In this document: in pieces, positions 1 through 11,755 of the stretch
Layout: each line of letters begins with the position of its first letter
Numbering within the stretch: the first letter of the stretch is position 1
Assembly (NCBI GenBank): GCA_036346405.1
Contig: CM070568.1
Location: forward strand, 30,849,072-30,913,071
DNA length: 64,000 nt
Reading direction: 5' to 3'
Source: Phyllostachys edulis
Lineage: Eukaryota; Streptophyta; Magnoliopsida; Poales; Poaceae
Notes under the pieces: generated by a model
What the model was told of the DNA's origin: nothing
The model's database searches: none
Seen by the model: only the letters and a program-made list of their open reading frames with translations
Translations under genes and position numbers: made by a program

Positions 1-969
1 GATTTGGGTAATAGTGGATCGTCTAACTAAAGTTGCCCATTTCTTGCCAGTCAAGACCACGTACTCAGGAGATCGTCTAGCAGAGCTATATATGTCAAAG
101 GTTGTCAGTTTGCATGGGATACCTAAGAAGATAGTGTCAGATCGAGGATCTCAGTTCACCTCCCGATTTTGGCAAAGTTTACACGAAGCCCTAGGGACTC
201 ACCTGAATTTCAGTACTGCGTATCATCCTCAGACAGATGGACAGACTGAAAGGGTTAATCAGATATTGGAGGATATGTTGAGAGCATGTGCGCTAGCAAA
301 TGCTACCCGTTGGGATAAGAGTTTACCATATGCAGAATTCTCGTACAACAACAGTTATCAAGCTAGTCTGCAAATGTCACCATTTGAAGCTTTATATGGT
401 CGTGCCTGTAGAACCCCGTTAAATTGGATGTAAACAATTTGAGCGTCGATCTTTGGTCCAGATATTATTCAAGAAGCAGAAGAGCAAGTGTCCATGATCA
501 GAGAGAGGCAGAAGAGTTATCCGACAATCGTCGTCGTGATCTCGATTTTGAGCGAGAGGACTTTGTGTATCTTGATTCGCCCCTCGAGAGGTGTGAAAAG
601 GTTCCATGCCAAAGGGAAACTCGCCCCTCGGTATGTTGGTCCGTTCAAGATTTTGGATTGTCGTGGAGAAGTAGCTTATCGCTTGGGAGCCGCCGCAATC
701 GCTAGCGAGTACACGATGTCTTTCACGTCTCACGGTGAAGAAGTGTCTTCGTGTGCGGAAGAACAAGCCCGTTGGAGTCAATTGAGCGAAGGAAGACCTC
801 ACCTACAAAGAGCAAACGGTCAAGATTACGGATGTCGCATGAGCGTCGGACGAAGCAAGGCGGTTCGTTTTTGCAAAGTTGATGGAGCCACCACTCGGAA
901 GGTGAAACAACGTGGGAGCATGAAGAAGAGTTAAAAGCCGAGTTCATGACCTTTTCTCGATTAGCCTGA
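1..969 (+). pseudogene. Integrase C-terminal half and chromodomain of a Tekay-type Ty3/gypsy element
   Basis: This is the 3' end of a gypsy pol gene whose start is off the window. The first frame (14-433) shows the integrase core, with the second catalytic Asp in VSDRGSQF and the catalytic Glu in TDGQTERVN, followed by SYQASLQMSPFEALYGR. A frameshift near 425-490 moves the integrase C-terminal domain (KLAPRYVGPFK) to another frame (488-700). A third frame at 883-969 reads WSHHSEGETTWEHEEELK and ends at TGA, which is the C-terminal half of a chromodomain. Integrase followed by a chromodomain marks a chromovirus, and the long LTR that follows fits the Tekay/Del clade. At least two frameshifts make it non-functional. 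Confidence is high for the class, moderate for the clade. Confidence 0.9.
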
Positions 970-989
970 ATCTCGGTCGAGATTCCTTT

Positions 990-1000
990 AAGGGGGAGGT
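990..1000 (+). other. Polypurine tract of the first Tekay element
   Basis: The purine run AAGGGGGAGGT lies just before the 3' LTR that opens with TGTAACATCCC. It is the expected plus-strand primer of reverse transcription. The same tract precedes the 3' LTR of the complete element at 57167-57177. Confidence 0.85.
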
Positions 1001-1698
1001 TTGTAACATCCCAATTTTAGAGCTTTCAAAAATCTTTTAAATAAGTTGTAGTGGGAAAATTCACCATTTGGATTTATTTGATTTTAATTTAAAAGCTTAA
1101 TATTGGACTTTGAGTAACAAAACGATTTAATATGATTAAAGTCAACATGAACAATGGTCAAAACTATTTTATTTGGATTCTATGAGCTTGGATATATTTT
1201 CTAGAATTTTCGGAATTTTTCCAAGTTCATTTGCTATTTTCTATTGCTTATTGAATTTACGCTATTTTCTTAAAAAAAAAAAAAGTAGTTAAATCTCCAA
1301 ATAGTGGTGGGCGAATCTCTCGCCCAACTCCTTTCATGGCGCCCCACCCACTCGGCCCACCCATTTCTCGCCGTTGGATCAGACTAGACGCTCGAGATCT
1401 CGCTTGCACGCGCGACTCGCTCTCTCTCTCGGCGTGGGGCGGCTGCGAGGTCGTCGTCTCCGACCAGTCTCCTCCTCGCTGGCGCCGCGTCGCCATTGCG
1501 CTGCTGGCTCCGTCCAAACAATATCGCAACTTGACCCGATTTTGTGCGCGGATGATCGCTTCTAGAAGCCCTATCCTCCCCGGACTCGTTCAAACAAAAT
1601 TGAAATTCAAATTCCGCCTCTATCTCCTTTATCTCCGCGAGCCCTTCTCGGGTGGTTTCAACCTCCGCCGCCGGCACGTCGCTCCGAGGCCGCCTAGA

Positions 1699-1710
1699 CC
1701 CTATAAGTAG
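1699..1710 (+). promoter_or_regulatory. Putative TATA box in the first Tekay LTR
   Basis: CCCTATAAGTAG lies about 700 bp into the LTR at the edge of a GC-rich block. Equivalent motifs occur at 17584, 48904 and 57884 in related LTRs, which supports a shared core promoter. No transcript evidence is available. Confidence 0.55.
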
Positions 1711-2597
1711 CACCTCGAGGATCGCCGCAGCCCCCTTTCCAAAAACCCCAAACCAATTGCCCCTCTCGAGCCCTTGCGCCGCCGCAATCGGAGTTTTGGG
1801 CGCCGGTCACCGGAACCCTAAAACTCCGATCCTCTCGCCGTCGGTGACGCATTGCCTCCGGGGAGTGCACCGTTGCCTTCCTCGCCTTCAGAGCTACCCC
1901 GAGAAACCCTCGCCGTCACCGGAGCCACATCGGAGCGCCCGCCCGACAAAACCCGAAGCTCTTCGCCGCTTGAACCTCGCCGCCGGCCACCACCGTCACC
2001 CCCGACCACCCGGAGCCGCACCAGTAGGTTCGCAATAACGCCCTCTACCCTTTGGTACCACTCACCGCCACCAGATCGCCGCCGTTCATGGGACCATTGG
2101 GTCGATCTTGCCGCCGCCGCCGTCCACGTCACCCTCCACCTCGTCGCCATCGCCTCAGGCACGCGCAGCGTGGCGACCACGTGGGCGCCAGCGTCAGCGC
2201 CGCGCACGCAGGTGCGCCCGGCCAGCCCGGCCCGATCCAGAGGCTCGGTGGACTTGGTCCGCGTGGCCGTGCCAGCGACATGTGGGTCCCACATGTCGAT
2301 TTTCTTTATTATTCCTTTTCCGAAATTCCCGGGGCTGACATCATATCGATGTCATCTCGACGCAATATTCTGATTTTTACATTAAGAAATAATTGAATTC
2401 GTAAAATCAATTTTAGGGTTTTCTTTAGATTGAAACTTTGAAACCCCATATCTTTTGCATCCTCACTCCAAATCAGCCCATTCAAATTTCTAAATTCATC
2501 TAAAATCAAGATCTACCTAATGGAGATTTTTTAATTTTTTTAGTTGTTTTGCCTCTGTTATTTATTTATTGTGTTTTTGTGCTTCGTTTGCGAGTAG

Positions 2598-2671
2598 ACC
2601 TTGTATTTGTTGGAAGAGTTGAAGAAGAAGGAGCTTTCCAAGACCAGGACCATACCTAAACTTATTCCAAG
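2598..2671 (+). other. Candidate LTR leader exon, GC-type donor
   Basis: A 74-nt segment follows an acceptor-like TTTGCGAGTAG and ends at CCAAG before GCAAGC, a GC-AG type donor. It is open in one frame. It lies where similar segments lie in the other long LTRs (18602, 30476, 50276, 59242 and minus-strand 38363-38291). Splicing is inferred, not shown. Confidence 0.35.
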
Positions 2672-4016
2672 GCAAGCTATACCCTTGACCATTTTGCTTC
2701 CAGTTTTACAAAAGTATTTTAATTCAAATTATGCATCTTAATTCAAGTATTTATTTAAATGTTTTGGGTGCGATGAGTTAATCCCAAATTGTTATGCCAT
2801 CCTTGTGTAATTATTATGCCTGATCCTTTGTCACCCTAGTTACTATTAGTTGGTAAATATTGTAGCACCAACGTGGGTTGGTTAGCACGAGTAGATCGCT
2901 TAGCCATGCCCGAATCACTTATTCATGTGAGGCGCAATTATTAATCGACTAAGTGAATATGCAATCTTAAATAATCTGTGTGTACTATGTGTCTTTGTGG
3001 CATGTGTTGCACGTAAATCAAGCTGGGTGGTAAAAGGATTTGGACCGAGGCAAGTGGTGGATCTTGTGTGAAATGGTGGAATCTGTGTGATCTGTGTGGA
3101 CAATAATCTGTGTGATCTGTGTGAATCATAATCTGTGTGGTGTGTGGTTTAGTTGGCATGTGGAAGTCTTGCCTTGGTCAATTAAGGACCTCACCTTGTG
3201 CGTCATTGAAGTGAGCCCCTGCACGACCACATATACATTTTGAGGCAGGCCTAGCATAGTAAGATAAGGTATCTGAAATGCTTTGTTATGATTAGTGCTA
3301 GCTACACTAATTGTATCTTGTGGGTAAAGTGTACAAACTCTGCAGAGTGTAATTTAATCTATTGAATAGCGCGTCATGATCATGGACAATGCTAGGGGAT
3401 ATCACACTAGGGGTAGATTTTATTAAAGCGTGTGGGAAGGAGGCTGTGTGGTTTGAATCATCCACTATGTGAATAAAATTGTCTAGGCCGTGTGTGTCTT
3501 TGTGAAATCAAATGTTAAAATTATTGTTATCTATTTGTTTTACTGTTTTCAATCTATTCTTGGTATTCAATTGCAAACTTGCATTTACGCAAAAGAACCA
3601 CAGAATGCCTTTCCTTGTAAAATGCCGGCATGTGTATATATTGCATTTACGTGGTGTGGCTTGCTGATGCGGTGTGTACTCACGCTTGTTTTAACGAATC
3701 AAGCGTAAGAGGAGGAGTCTTCACTAGAAGGTGCTGATCGCGAGGTCTTGATCGATCGGTTGCTGTGGTGAATCGATGGGGTGCCGCTACCGCTTTTGTT
3801 TCATTTGCTTTAATTCTCTGTTAGCCTGCGTGGCTTGAATAAATGTAAACTTCGACCTTAAGGTCAAAACCATTATTTATTAATCAAAGTTATTTGTTTA
3901 TGCTATTATTAAGCTTGTATGGATCGATTTCACCTTTGTTACCACTTGTGTGCACTAAGCGTGATCTCGGCTAGTCGTTGAACCTGAAGGTCTGAATGTA
4001 ATTTCGGGTCCCGACA

Positions 4017-4376
4017 GTGCGGTTGTTCTTTCCCTGGACGTGTGGATACCATAGAGGCGCTACTGCGGTTGCTATTGCGCTTGAGGACGATCCGCGATCT
4101 TCACAAGGAACTACAAAGGTTGCTGGAGGAGACGATCGACTCGCAAGGACGCTAGCCGATCGACTACAACCACTGCATCGACTTGCTGGACGCTGGACGA
4201 TCGACTACGACCACTACATCGACGCGCTCTACGCTGGACCAAGCTGCTCCAACTCTTCTTCCGCAGATCTGCGCGTCTAGTGGTAACGATCTATGATCTT
4301 CTAGTTGCATGGCTTCCTGGTTTACATGGTAGAATTTTTGAATTGTTAGTTCGCATAGTCTACTTGTATCCTAACA
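4017..4376 (+). repeat. Truncated 5' LTR of the Angela-type copia element
   Basis: This 360-bp segment matches the last part of the copia LTR at 12982-13341, sharing for instance TTGTTCTTTCCCTGGACGTG and the end TATCCTAACA. It is followed at once by a tRNA-Met type primer binding site. The rest of the LTR lies left of the nested gypsy element, outside the window. The ORF 4017-4280 is LTR sequence, not a gene. Confidence 0.85.
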
Positions 4377-4377
4377 G

Positions 4378-4392
4378 TGGTATCAGAGCCAT
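4378..4392 (+). other. Primer binding site of the Angela-type element
   Basis: TGGTATCAGAGCCAT lies one base after the LTR end. It is complementary to the 3' end of initiator tRNA-Met, the usual primer of plant copia and many gypsy elements. Confidence 0.9.
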
Positions 4393-7300
4393 CCTGCGTA
4401 GTTTTTGATTTGGATCGGTCGCATGTACTTGATATGTGGTAGTAATAGATTGGATCTATTACTACTCGGGTCTGGTAACCTAGATCGGTTCATATAGATG
4501 GAACGATCTAGGCATTGTTCGATAAGATCGATCAATTTTTAGTGGTAGTAGATGGGTCTACAAGGAGGTACGAGCTAAAAGGACCAGATGGTTTATTGCA
4601 CTTGTTCACGACCACTCTGCTTAACACTCCTACCAATCAGAATTCCGCCATCGGAGTATGCCGCAGTGTGTGGTCGTATCAAGGCAATGATCGAATTGGT
4701 TCGGAATAGGGTTAATATGATTAATCTGATGATTTCGAAGGCTCGGTTACGTGAATAAGATTCATGTCTTGGAAAAAGGTAGTATGTGTTCATGTCGCCC
4801 GATAGAATTGTGTAGGACCGGGAAGACGCCTAGAGGGGGGGGGGTGAATAGGAGCTTTAACAGTTTTTCGCTTCGATTAGATTCAATTCGCAAATCACTC
4901 CAATAGCTATGAGAGCTATGAAGATCAATGAATAATTATAGTGGAAACCTTGTATTGAATCCTAATCATACCCCCAAAGCACAGCAACAAAGATCACTGA
5001 CCAAAAACCCACAGACGTGTCAAAGACCCGAAAATTGGTACTACCGTCGTTGTAAGTGCGGTACTACCGAATTGCGGTACTACCGCAGTGCATGGAGTGG
5101 TATTATCGATTGTCCTGGAGCAGCGCAAAGATGAAATCCAAAATCTGCACAACTTTTGATTCACTCAGCCAAAGTCTATGAAACTTGAAACATAGCTTCT
5201 CTAGGAGGTTGAGAATCTATTCTAATCAAATATTGAGAAGATCCACATCAAAGTTTCAACCTTTTTCCATTTGAACGAAGTTTGCTTCAAAGCCGAGTCA
5301 AAAAACAAAATATGATCTAAATCTTGCTCGTGGGTAAAGAATGATCAAGATGGACTTAGATGCACTCCCACATGTCACAACAAGCTAGAACACAATAGAG
5401 ATTCAAGAGAAAAGCGATGGATCATCAAAAAAACTCCAAATCATCAAAATAGAATGCAAGAACAAAAGAGGCTCATCTTTGAGAAATCTTGCATAGATTG
5501 ATATGAGATTGTTGAGAGTTCACAGCCACTCCCTCCAGGAGGACAAGAGCTTAGTCTATGAGCTCACAATCAATCTATAGCCTAGAACCCTAACCTCTCT
5601 TTCCTTCTCTCCAAAGCCCTAAAACAAACTAAGGTTTTTCTCAATTAAGTGCTTGAGGGCTGCTGGACAACACCCTCTTATATTTATAGTGGAGGCTAGC
5701 TTCTAGAATACTATACCCATTGGGCACCCGTTAAGCCCACTAACAAATGGGTTTAATTCACGCACGCATTTTAAAGCGCCATCTTCATCTTCACTTGACC
5801 TAAACCGCTTCTCTTTGCGTCATCTTGCGCCACGGTTTAGCCCAAAGTCACTAAGGCGGTATTTAGTGAAATTACCAAAATACCCCTTCTTGATCTTTCT
5901 CCGAAGACCAAGTCCAATCTTGGTGAAGCAATCGCCTGCTTCACCACGTTTAGGTTGATCAACGGCTCTCATCATGTCGGCAAGTCTCTCCTGTCCGGCT
6001 CCTGCCGAAACCACCAAGGCACTTGCACCGACCCCCGTGTCGCTTGATCCAACCCGTTGCACCGAACTGCCCATTCAGTCATCCTTGTCCAATTTGCGCC
6101 ACACTTGAGTCTCCTGACCTCACCCGACATCCTCGATCGTTCTGGACCTAAGCTCTCTAAGCTTAGTCCCGATCATCCTCGCCGTTGACCGTCATCGACC
6201 TGCAAGCCACCTGCATAGCAACAGACCAAGAAATCGTCTTCGAGAACAAGTTCTTCACAACTTGACCCACGTTAGCCAAAAAATGCATCATGCAACATCT
6301 ATGCAATGAAAAACATAAACTTGACCTAACCCAAATCAAATGCTCCAAGAGAATTGACAATCAACACATAAGCGGTAACACCGCCATATAAACCCCGGTA
6401 CTACTACCCTACGGTAGTACCGCGCAAAACACTGCGGTCTTATCGCTCCTCGGAGAAACAAAAAATCTCCCAAAACATCTCCTCTGGAAATTCCATACCG
6501 CCATGAACCAAACGGTACTACCGGACTTCGGTAATACCGATTCTCAACTGCGGTATTACCGTTTCACGGAAACACTCGAAAGCCTTAGAACCGAATGCCC
6601 TGCCACATGGACGACCCAGATTCACGGGAACGTTCGGACCACACGTCCTAGCCATCCGATATGGGCACTGTTCGGACGGTCCGAACGTCCCACTCGCTAC
6701 GGACCGTCGGATCTCAATCGGACGTCCAAAAAGACCCCTTCACGATCGGACCACTTGACTTGCGGTAGTACCGCTCCATACTAGCGTTCATACCGCACTG
6801 CAGTAGTACCGCAAGTTACTTGCCGGTACTACCGATTTTCCTGGCATTTGCTAAAAGCTCCAAATTTCAACAAACCTTCAACATTATTGCCAATTGTCTC
6901 ATCACCTAAGATCATGAGCATGTCCCCATGACATCCACAAATTGGATTCCATGCATAACTTGTTTCTGTAGGGATTGATGTGAATAGTATGACCCATGAT
7001 GTATGAGATGCATATATGTGTGTAATGTTCATGACTTGCGTGTCATGCTTATTGCAGCCCAAGGCTGTCTACATTTGTATAACGGCCTACGTGTGGACTT
7101 ATGATGCTTCTTCACTCCATGTAGTTTATTACTAATGCTATTAGAAGTAATGGCTCAGTGGGAATACTTGGAGGAATTGGCTACTTGGAGACATGGCGAA
7201 CAGGAAGCACGGCGATGGAGATCACCATATGGGAGGGTCATACTATATCACAATGCAATTTGATTGTCTGTGAATGCCTTTATATTCCTATTCATTTATT

Positions 7301-7817
7301 TCTATGCATGTTATTTAATTGCTTTAAATGCTTTTAACATGGTAAAAGTAAAATTCTCTTACATAATATTAAGTTAAATTGATGTCCTCCCATTAGCTGC
7401 ACCATCCAAAGTCATGTATTTTAATGGTAGGTCTTGCTAAAGCAGAGTACCATTAATATTCCTTGACTAGATGGGTTTGTGTCGGACACTTACACGCATA
7501 GCATTGGTTTAACTTGACAAGGTCATCATAACGGTTATGAACCTTGGGGCATAGGGTTGGGTGCCGTAGCATAGAGATGCTGCCCAACAACAAGAGTCAT
7601 ATAGAGATATGAATAGCAAAGGGTTGCTTACCAATTTCACTAATCTTCAAGCAGTGATGCCAAAACTCACTAGTAGATTAACTGATTGAGGCTCTTGAAT
7701 CACTAAATGTCATAAGAGGGATATGGTATTTAGTGGGAGTATCTTTATTAAATTGTTTAATAGAAGTTACTTTTCTTGAGCATATGTCTTAGCTTTGTAT
7801 ATTTTATGTTGTAGATC
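4393..7817 (+). other. Angela untranslated leader, interrupted by an insertion
   Basis: This is the long non-coding leader between the PBS and the gag ATG at 7818. Angela/BARE-type elements have long leaders, but this one is swollen by a foreign segment at about 4817-6966. The right part (6973-7817) is AT-rich with no coding signal. Small ORFs such as 4515-4709, 6829-7062 and 7757-7951 look like chance. Confidence 0.7.
4817..6966. mobile_element. Unclassified insertion carrying palindromic CGGTA(C/G)TACCG repeats
   Basis: The left end reads ACCGGGAAGACGCCTAGAGG and then a G run and GTGAATAGG, a start I recall from grass repeats without a settled class. TGTAGG flanks both sides (4811-4816 and 6967-6972) and may be a target-site duplication, though six bases could be chance. 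CGGTACTACCG-like palindromes cluster near both ends (about 5036-5110 and 6370-6840). No coding domain or clear terminal repeats are seen. The ORFs 5820-6074 and 6503-6784 show no recognisable domain. Edges are uncertain. Confidence 0.5.
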
Positions 7818-9517
7818 ATGGCACCAACTGCTGTACCTACAACCAGTTTTGCATTACGTTCGATACTTGATAAGGAAAAACTGAATGGAACAAATTTTAT
7901 GGATTGGTCCCGCAACCTAAGAATTGTTCTTAGGCAAGATAAAAGAAACATGTTCTAGAGGAACCAATTCCAGATGTGCATGCTGAAAATGCTACTGCTA
8001 CTCTTAAAACCACCTATAAAAGGGCATGTGATGAGTCCCTTGATGTTAGTTGTCTCATGCTTTCTGCGATGAACTCAGACCTTCAGAAGCAGTTTGAGAA
8101 CATCGATGCCTACGATATGATCGTGGCGCTCAAAGGCATGTTTGAGACACAAGCAAGAACTGAGAGATATGAGATCTCAAAGAAGTTGTTTAGGAGTAAG
8201 CTAGCTGAGGAAAGTCCGGTGAGCCCACATGTGATTAAAATGGTTGGTTACACACAGATCTTAGAAAAACTTGGTTTTCCACTTAGTCAAGAGTTGGCTA
8301 CAGATTTGATTCTTGCTTCGCTACCTGTAAGCTATGGGCAGTTTATTCTGAACTTCCATATGAATGGCTTAGACAAGAATCTCACCGAACTGCATATGAT
8401 GCTCAGGACTACAGAGGACAATATTAAGAAAAGCAACAGTCATGTGATGATGGTGCAAAAGAGTACAAGTTTCAAGAAGAAGGCTAAGACTTGGGTCAAT
8501 GGAAAGGGCAAGGCTAAAGTTTCGGATGGGATCCAAACTAACAAGCCTAAACCCAAGACTAAGTCTGGCCCGACTCAAGAGAATGAATGCTTTTACTACA
8601 AGGAGCCAGGCCATTGGAAGAGGAACTACAAGAAATACCTGGCTGATCTGAAAAAGAATGGTGGGATTAAACCTTCCACTTCAGGTATTAATGTTATAGA
8701 TGTTTTCCTTGTTGATTCTTCTGTTAACTCTTGGGTATTTGATACCAGATCGGTTGCTCATATTTGCAATTCGATGCAGAGTCTAACAAAGAGTAGGAGA
8801 ATTGCAAGGGGTGAGATGGATTTTCGCGTCGGGATTAAAGCAAGGGTTGCTGCATTAGCTGTCGGGACTTTGCCATTATTTTTGCCCTCAGGATTTATTA
8901 TGGAATTAAATAATTGTTATTATGTTCCAGCCATAAGTAGAAACATCATCTCTGCCTCATGTTTGATGGTAGAGGGTTATAAATTCATTATTGAGAACAA
9001 TGGTTGTTCTATATTTTTGAATGAAATGTTTTATGGCTATGCTCCTGTTTTGAATGGGTTGTATATTTCAAATCTTGAGGATGCACCCGTCTATAATATT
9101 AATGCAAAGAGGCTTCGGCTTAATGTTTTGAATTCCACTTTCATTTGGCATTATCGTTTGGGTCACATAAGTGAGAAACGCATGAAGAAGATCCATGATG
9201 ATGGAATTTTAAAATCATTTGATTTGGAATCATTTGAAACATGCGAATCTTGTCTACTCGAAAAGATGACCAAGACACCTTTCACTGGTCGGAATGAGAG
9301 GGCGTCTGACTTGTTGGCACTCATACATACTGATGTATGTGGACCAATGAGCACAACAGCTAGAGGTGGTTTTCAGTACTTCATTACTTTCACCGATGAC
9401 TATAATAGATATGGATATATCTATTTAATGAGGCACAAGTCGGAATCCTTTGAAAAGTTCAAGGAGTTCCAGAGTGAGGTACAGAATCAACTTGGCAAGA
9501 CAATCAAATCTTTATGA
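7818..9517 (+). pseudogene. Angela-type gag, protease and integrase N-terminal part
   Basis: The polyprotein starts MAPTAVPTTSFALRS at 7818, typical of Angela/RIRE1/BARE gag. A frameshift near 7945 leads into a long frame (to 9517). In order: the gag core, a degraded zinc knuckle (CFYYKEPGHWKRNYKKY, where two cysteine positions are Tyr), a protease with FDTRSVAH (DTG altered to DTR), the integrase zinc-binding region (HYRLGH...CESC), and the integrase core with the first Asp in HTDVCGP. The frame ends at a TGA inside the integrase core. The zinc knuckle and protease changes alone would disable it. Confidence 0.9.
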
Positions 9518-9980
9518 TCTGATCATGGAGGAGAATTTTTGAGCCATGAATTTGGTGATCATTTGAAATAATGTGGCATTGTTCCACAGCTTAGACCATC
9601 GGGCACTCCACAATGGAATGGGGTGTCCGAGCAGTGTAATCGGACCTTGTTGGACATGGTTCGATCGATGATGAGCCAATCAGACCGTCGTTGTATTTTT
9701 GGGGTTACGCTCTGGAAACTGCCACTTTCACTTTAAATAGGGTACCCTCTAAATCAGTAGATAAGACACCATATAAGATGTGGACTGGGAAGAGTCCTAG
9801 TTTGTCTGTTCTAAAGATTTGGAGATGTGATGTCTATGTTAAACGTTTGACGTCTGATAAACTCACACCCAAGTAAGATAAATGCTTATTTATAGGATAT
9901 CCTAGGGAAACCAAAGGATATTACTTCTACAACCGAGAAGAGGGCAAATTTTTTGTTGCCCGAAATGATGTCTTTTTGGA
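9518..9980 (+). pseudogene. Angela-type integrase, C-terminal part
   Basis: Reading continues past the stop with SDHGGEF (second Asp) and GVSEQCNRT (catalytic Glu), so all three acidic residues survive across the broken frames. A frameshift moves the reading into 9691-9876 (LNRVPSKSVDKTPYKMW), which stops again before the C-terminal region. The sequence is clearly copia integrase but cannot be translated as one protein. Confidence 0.85.
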
Positions 9981-10151
9981 GAAAGAGTTTTTTTTTCAAA
10001 AGGAGTCAGTAGGAGAAAGGTTCAATTCGAAGAAATTCAAGAAGCATCTGAAAGTGTTTCAACTCGCACTGAACCTCTACAGGATGAACAAAATTTTGTT
10101 GAACCTATAGATGAGGCATCAGCCCCACGTAGATCTAAAAGGCCGCGTCAA

Positions 10152-11646
10152 TTGCCTATAAGGTATGGGCATGACGTATTATTGTTGAATAATGACGAGC
10201 CTAAGACTTTTAAGGATGCAATGATGGACCCAAACTCTGAGAAATGGCTCGGAGCCATGAAATCCGAGATCGACTCCATGAGAGACAATCAGGTGTTAAA
10301 ACCATTGAGTGCAAATGGATTTATAAGAACGAGATTGACATGGATGGAAATGTTCACATTCATAAAGCTCGACTAGTCGCAAAAGAGTTTCGACAAGTTC
10401 AAGTGGTTGACTACAATGAGACTTTCTCACCGGTAGCGATACTTAAATCTATACGGATCATTCTAACTATTGCTGCATATTTCGACTATTAGATATGGCA
10501 AATGGATGTCAAAACGTCTTTCCTTAATGGAAACCTAGATGAGGATGTGCACATGACACAACCTGAAGGTTTTGTCGATCCAAAGAATGCTAGTAAAGTA
10601 TGCAAACTTCAAAAGTCCATTTATGGGTTGAAGCAAGCATCTCAGAGTTAGAATATACGTTTTGATGAGGAGATCAAAATGTTTCGTTTTGTCAAGAACA
10701 AAGAAGAACCTTGTGTTTATATGAGGATTAGTGGGAGCGCGCTTGTTATTCTAATTTTATATGTGCATGACATATTATTGATTGGGAATGACATTCCTAT
10801 GCTAGAATCCATGAAGTCATCATTGAAAAATAGTTTTTCCATGAAGGACCTAGGAGAGGTAGCATATATCTTAGGGATAAAGATCTATAGAGATAGATCA
10901 AGAAGGCTAATTGGATTAAGCCAAAGTATTTATATTGACAAGATGTTGATTCGGTTCAACATGAAGGATGCTAAGAAAGGGTTCTTGCCTATGTCACATG
11001 GCATAAGTCTTAGCAAGAGTTAGTGTCCTTTGACAACTGATGAGTGAGATCGTATGAATGGTATTCCATATGCTTGACTATTGGATCTATCATGTACGCC
11101 ATGATATGTACTCGACCGGATGTATGATATGCTCTAAGTGTTACAGTAGATACCAAGTGATCCGGTGAAGGTCCTTTGGACATTGTGAAAAATATTCTTA
11201 AGTACTTAAGAAGGACTAAGGATGCGTTCCTAGTTTATGGCGGTGATGAATAGCTCGTTGTAAATGGTTACACCGACGCAAGCTTCGAAACTGACAAAGG
11301 TGATTATCATTCACAATCTGGTTTTGTATTCATTTTGAATGGAGCAGTGAGCTGGAAAAGTTCTAAGCAAGAGACGGTTGCTGATTCTACGATGGAGGCC
11401 AAGTACATTGCGGCTTCTAAAACTGCAAAAAAAGGTGTTCGGATAAGAAATTTTATTGCTGAGTTGAGTGTGGTTCCGAGTGCCTCAAGCCCAATGGATC
11501 TCTATTATGACAACAATGGAGCCATTGCGCAGGTGAGGAGCCTAGATCCCATCAGAAGTCCAAGCATATACTCAGGCGTTATCATCTTATTCGCGAATTG
11601 GTGGATAGAGGAGATGTTAAGATATGTAAAGTTCATACGGATTTAA
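10152..11646 (+). pseudogene. Angela-type reverse transcriptase and RNase H
   Basis: The pieces read in order: FKDAMMDPNSEKWLGAM, then after a frameshift KARLVAKEFRQ, then a stop before the segment with KSIYGLKQAS, then LYVHDILLIG, where the catalytic YVDD is altered to YVHD. RNase H follows at 11335-11646 with SWKSSKQETVADSTMEAKY and a further frameshift near 11530. Several stops (10490, 10650, 11021, 11046) break the frame. Domain order integrase, RT, RNase H confirms Ty1/copia. Not functional. Confidence 0.88.
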
Positions 11647-11744
11647 ATGTTGCAGATCCATTGACAAAGCCTCTCACACAGCCAAAGCATGAGGCACACA
11701 CAAGAGCTGTCGATATTAGATACCTAAATGATTGTCTCTATTGC

Positions 11745-11754
11745 AAGTGGGAGA
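11745..11754 (+). other. Polypurine tract of the Angela-type element
   Basis: AAGTGGGAGA lies directly before the 3' LTR, the usual PPT of this family. Confidence 0.75.
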
Positions 11755-11755
11755 C

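Larger units (their letters stand above)
1002..4016 (+). repeat. 3' LTR of the first Tekay element (3015 bp)
   Basis: The LTR starts TGTAACATCCC directly after the polypurine tract and ends GGGTCCCGACA. Its layout matches the other long LTRs here: an AT-rich start, a GC-rich C/T-biased block with a TATA motif at 1701, then a long AT-rich tail. On its right flank Angela LTR sequence resumes, so this element inserted into the Angela 5' LTR. The first bases after it (4017-4021, GTGCG) match GTATA at the same place in the Angela 3' LTR and are the likely target-site duplication, but the left flank is off the window. ORFs inside it (1336-1710, 1652-2373) are compositional. Confidence 0.85.
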
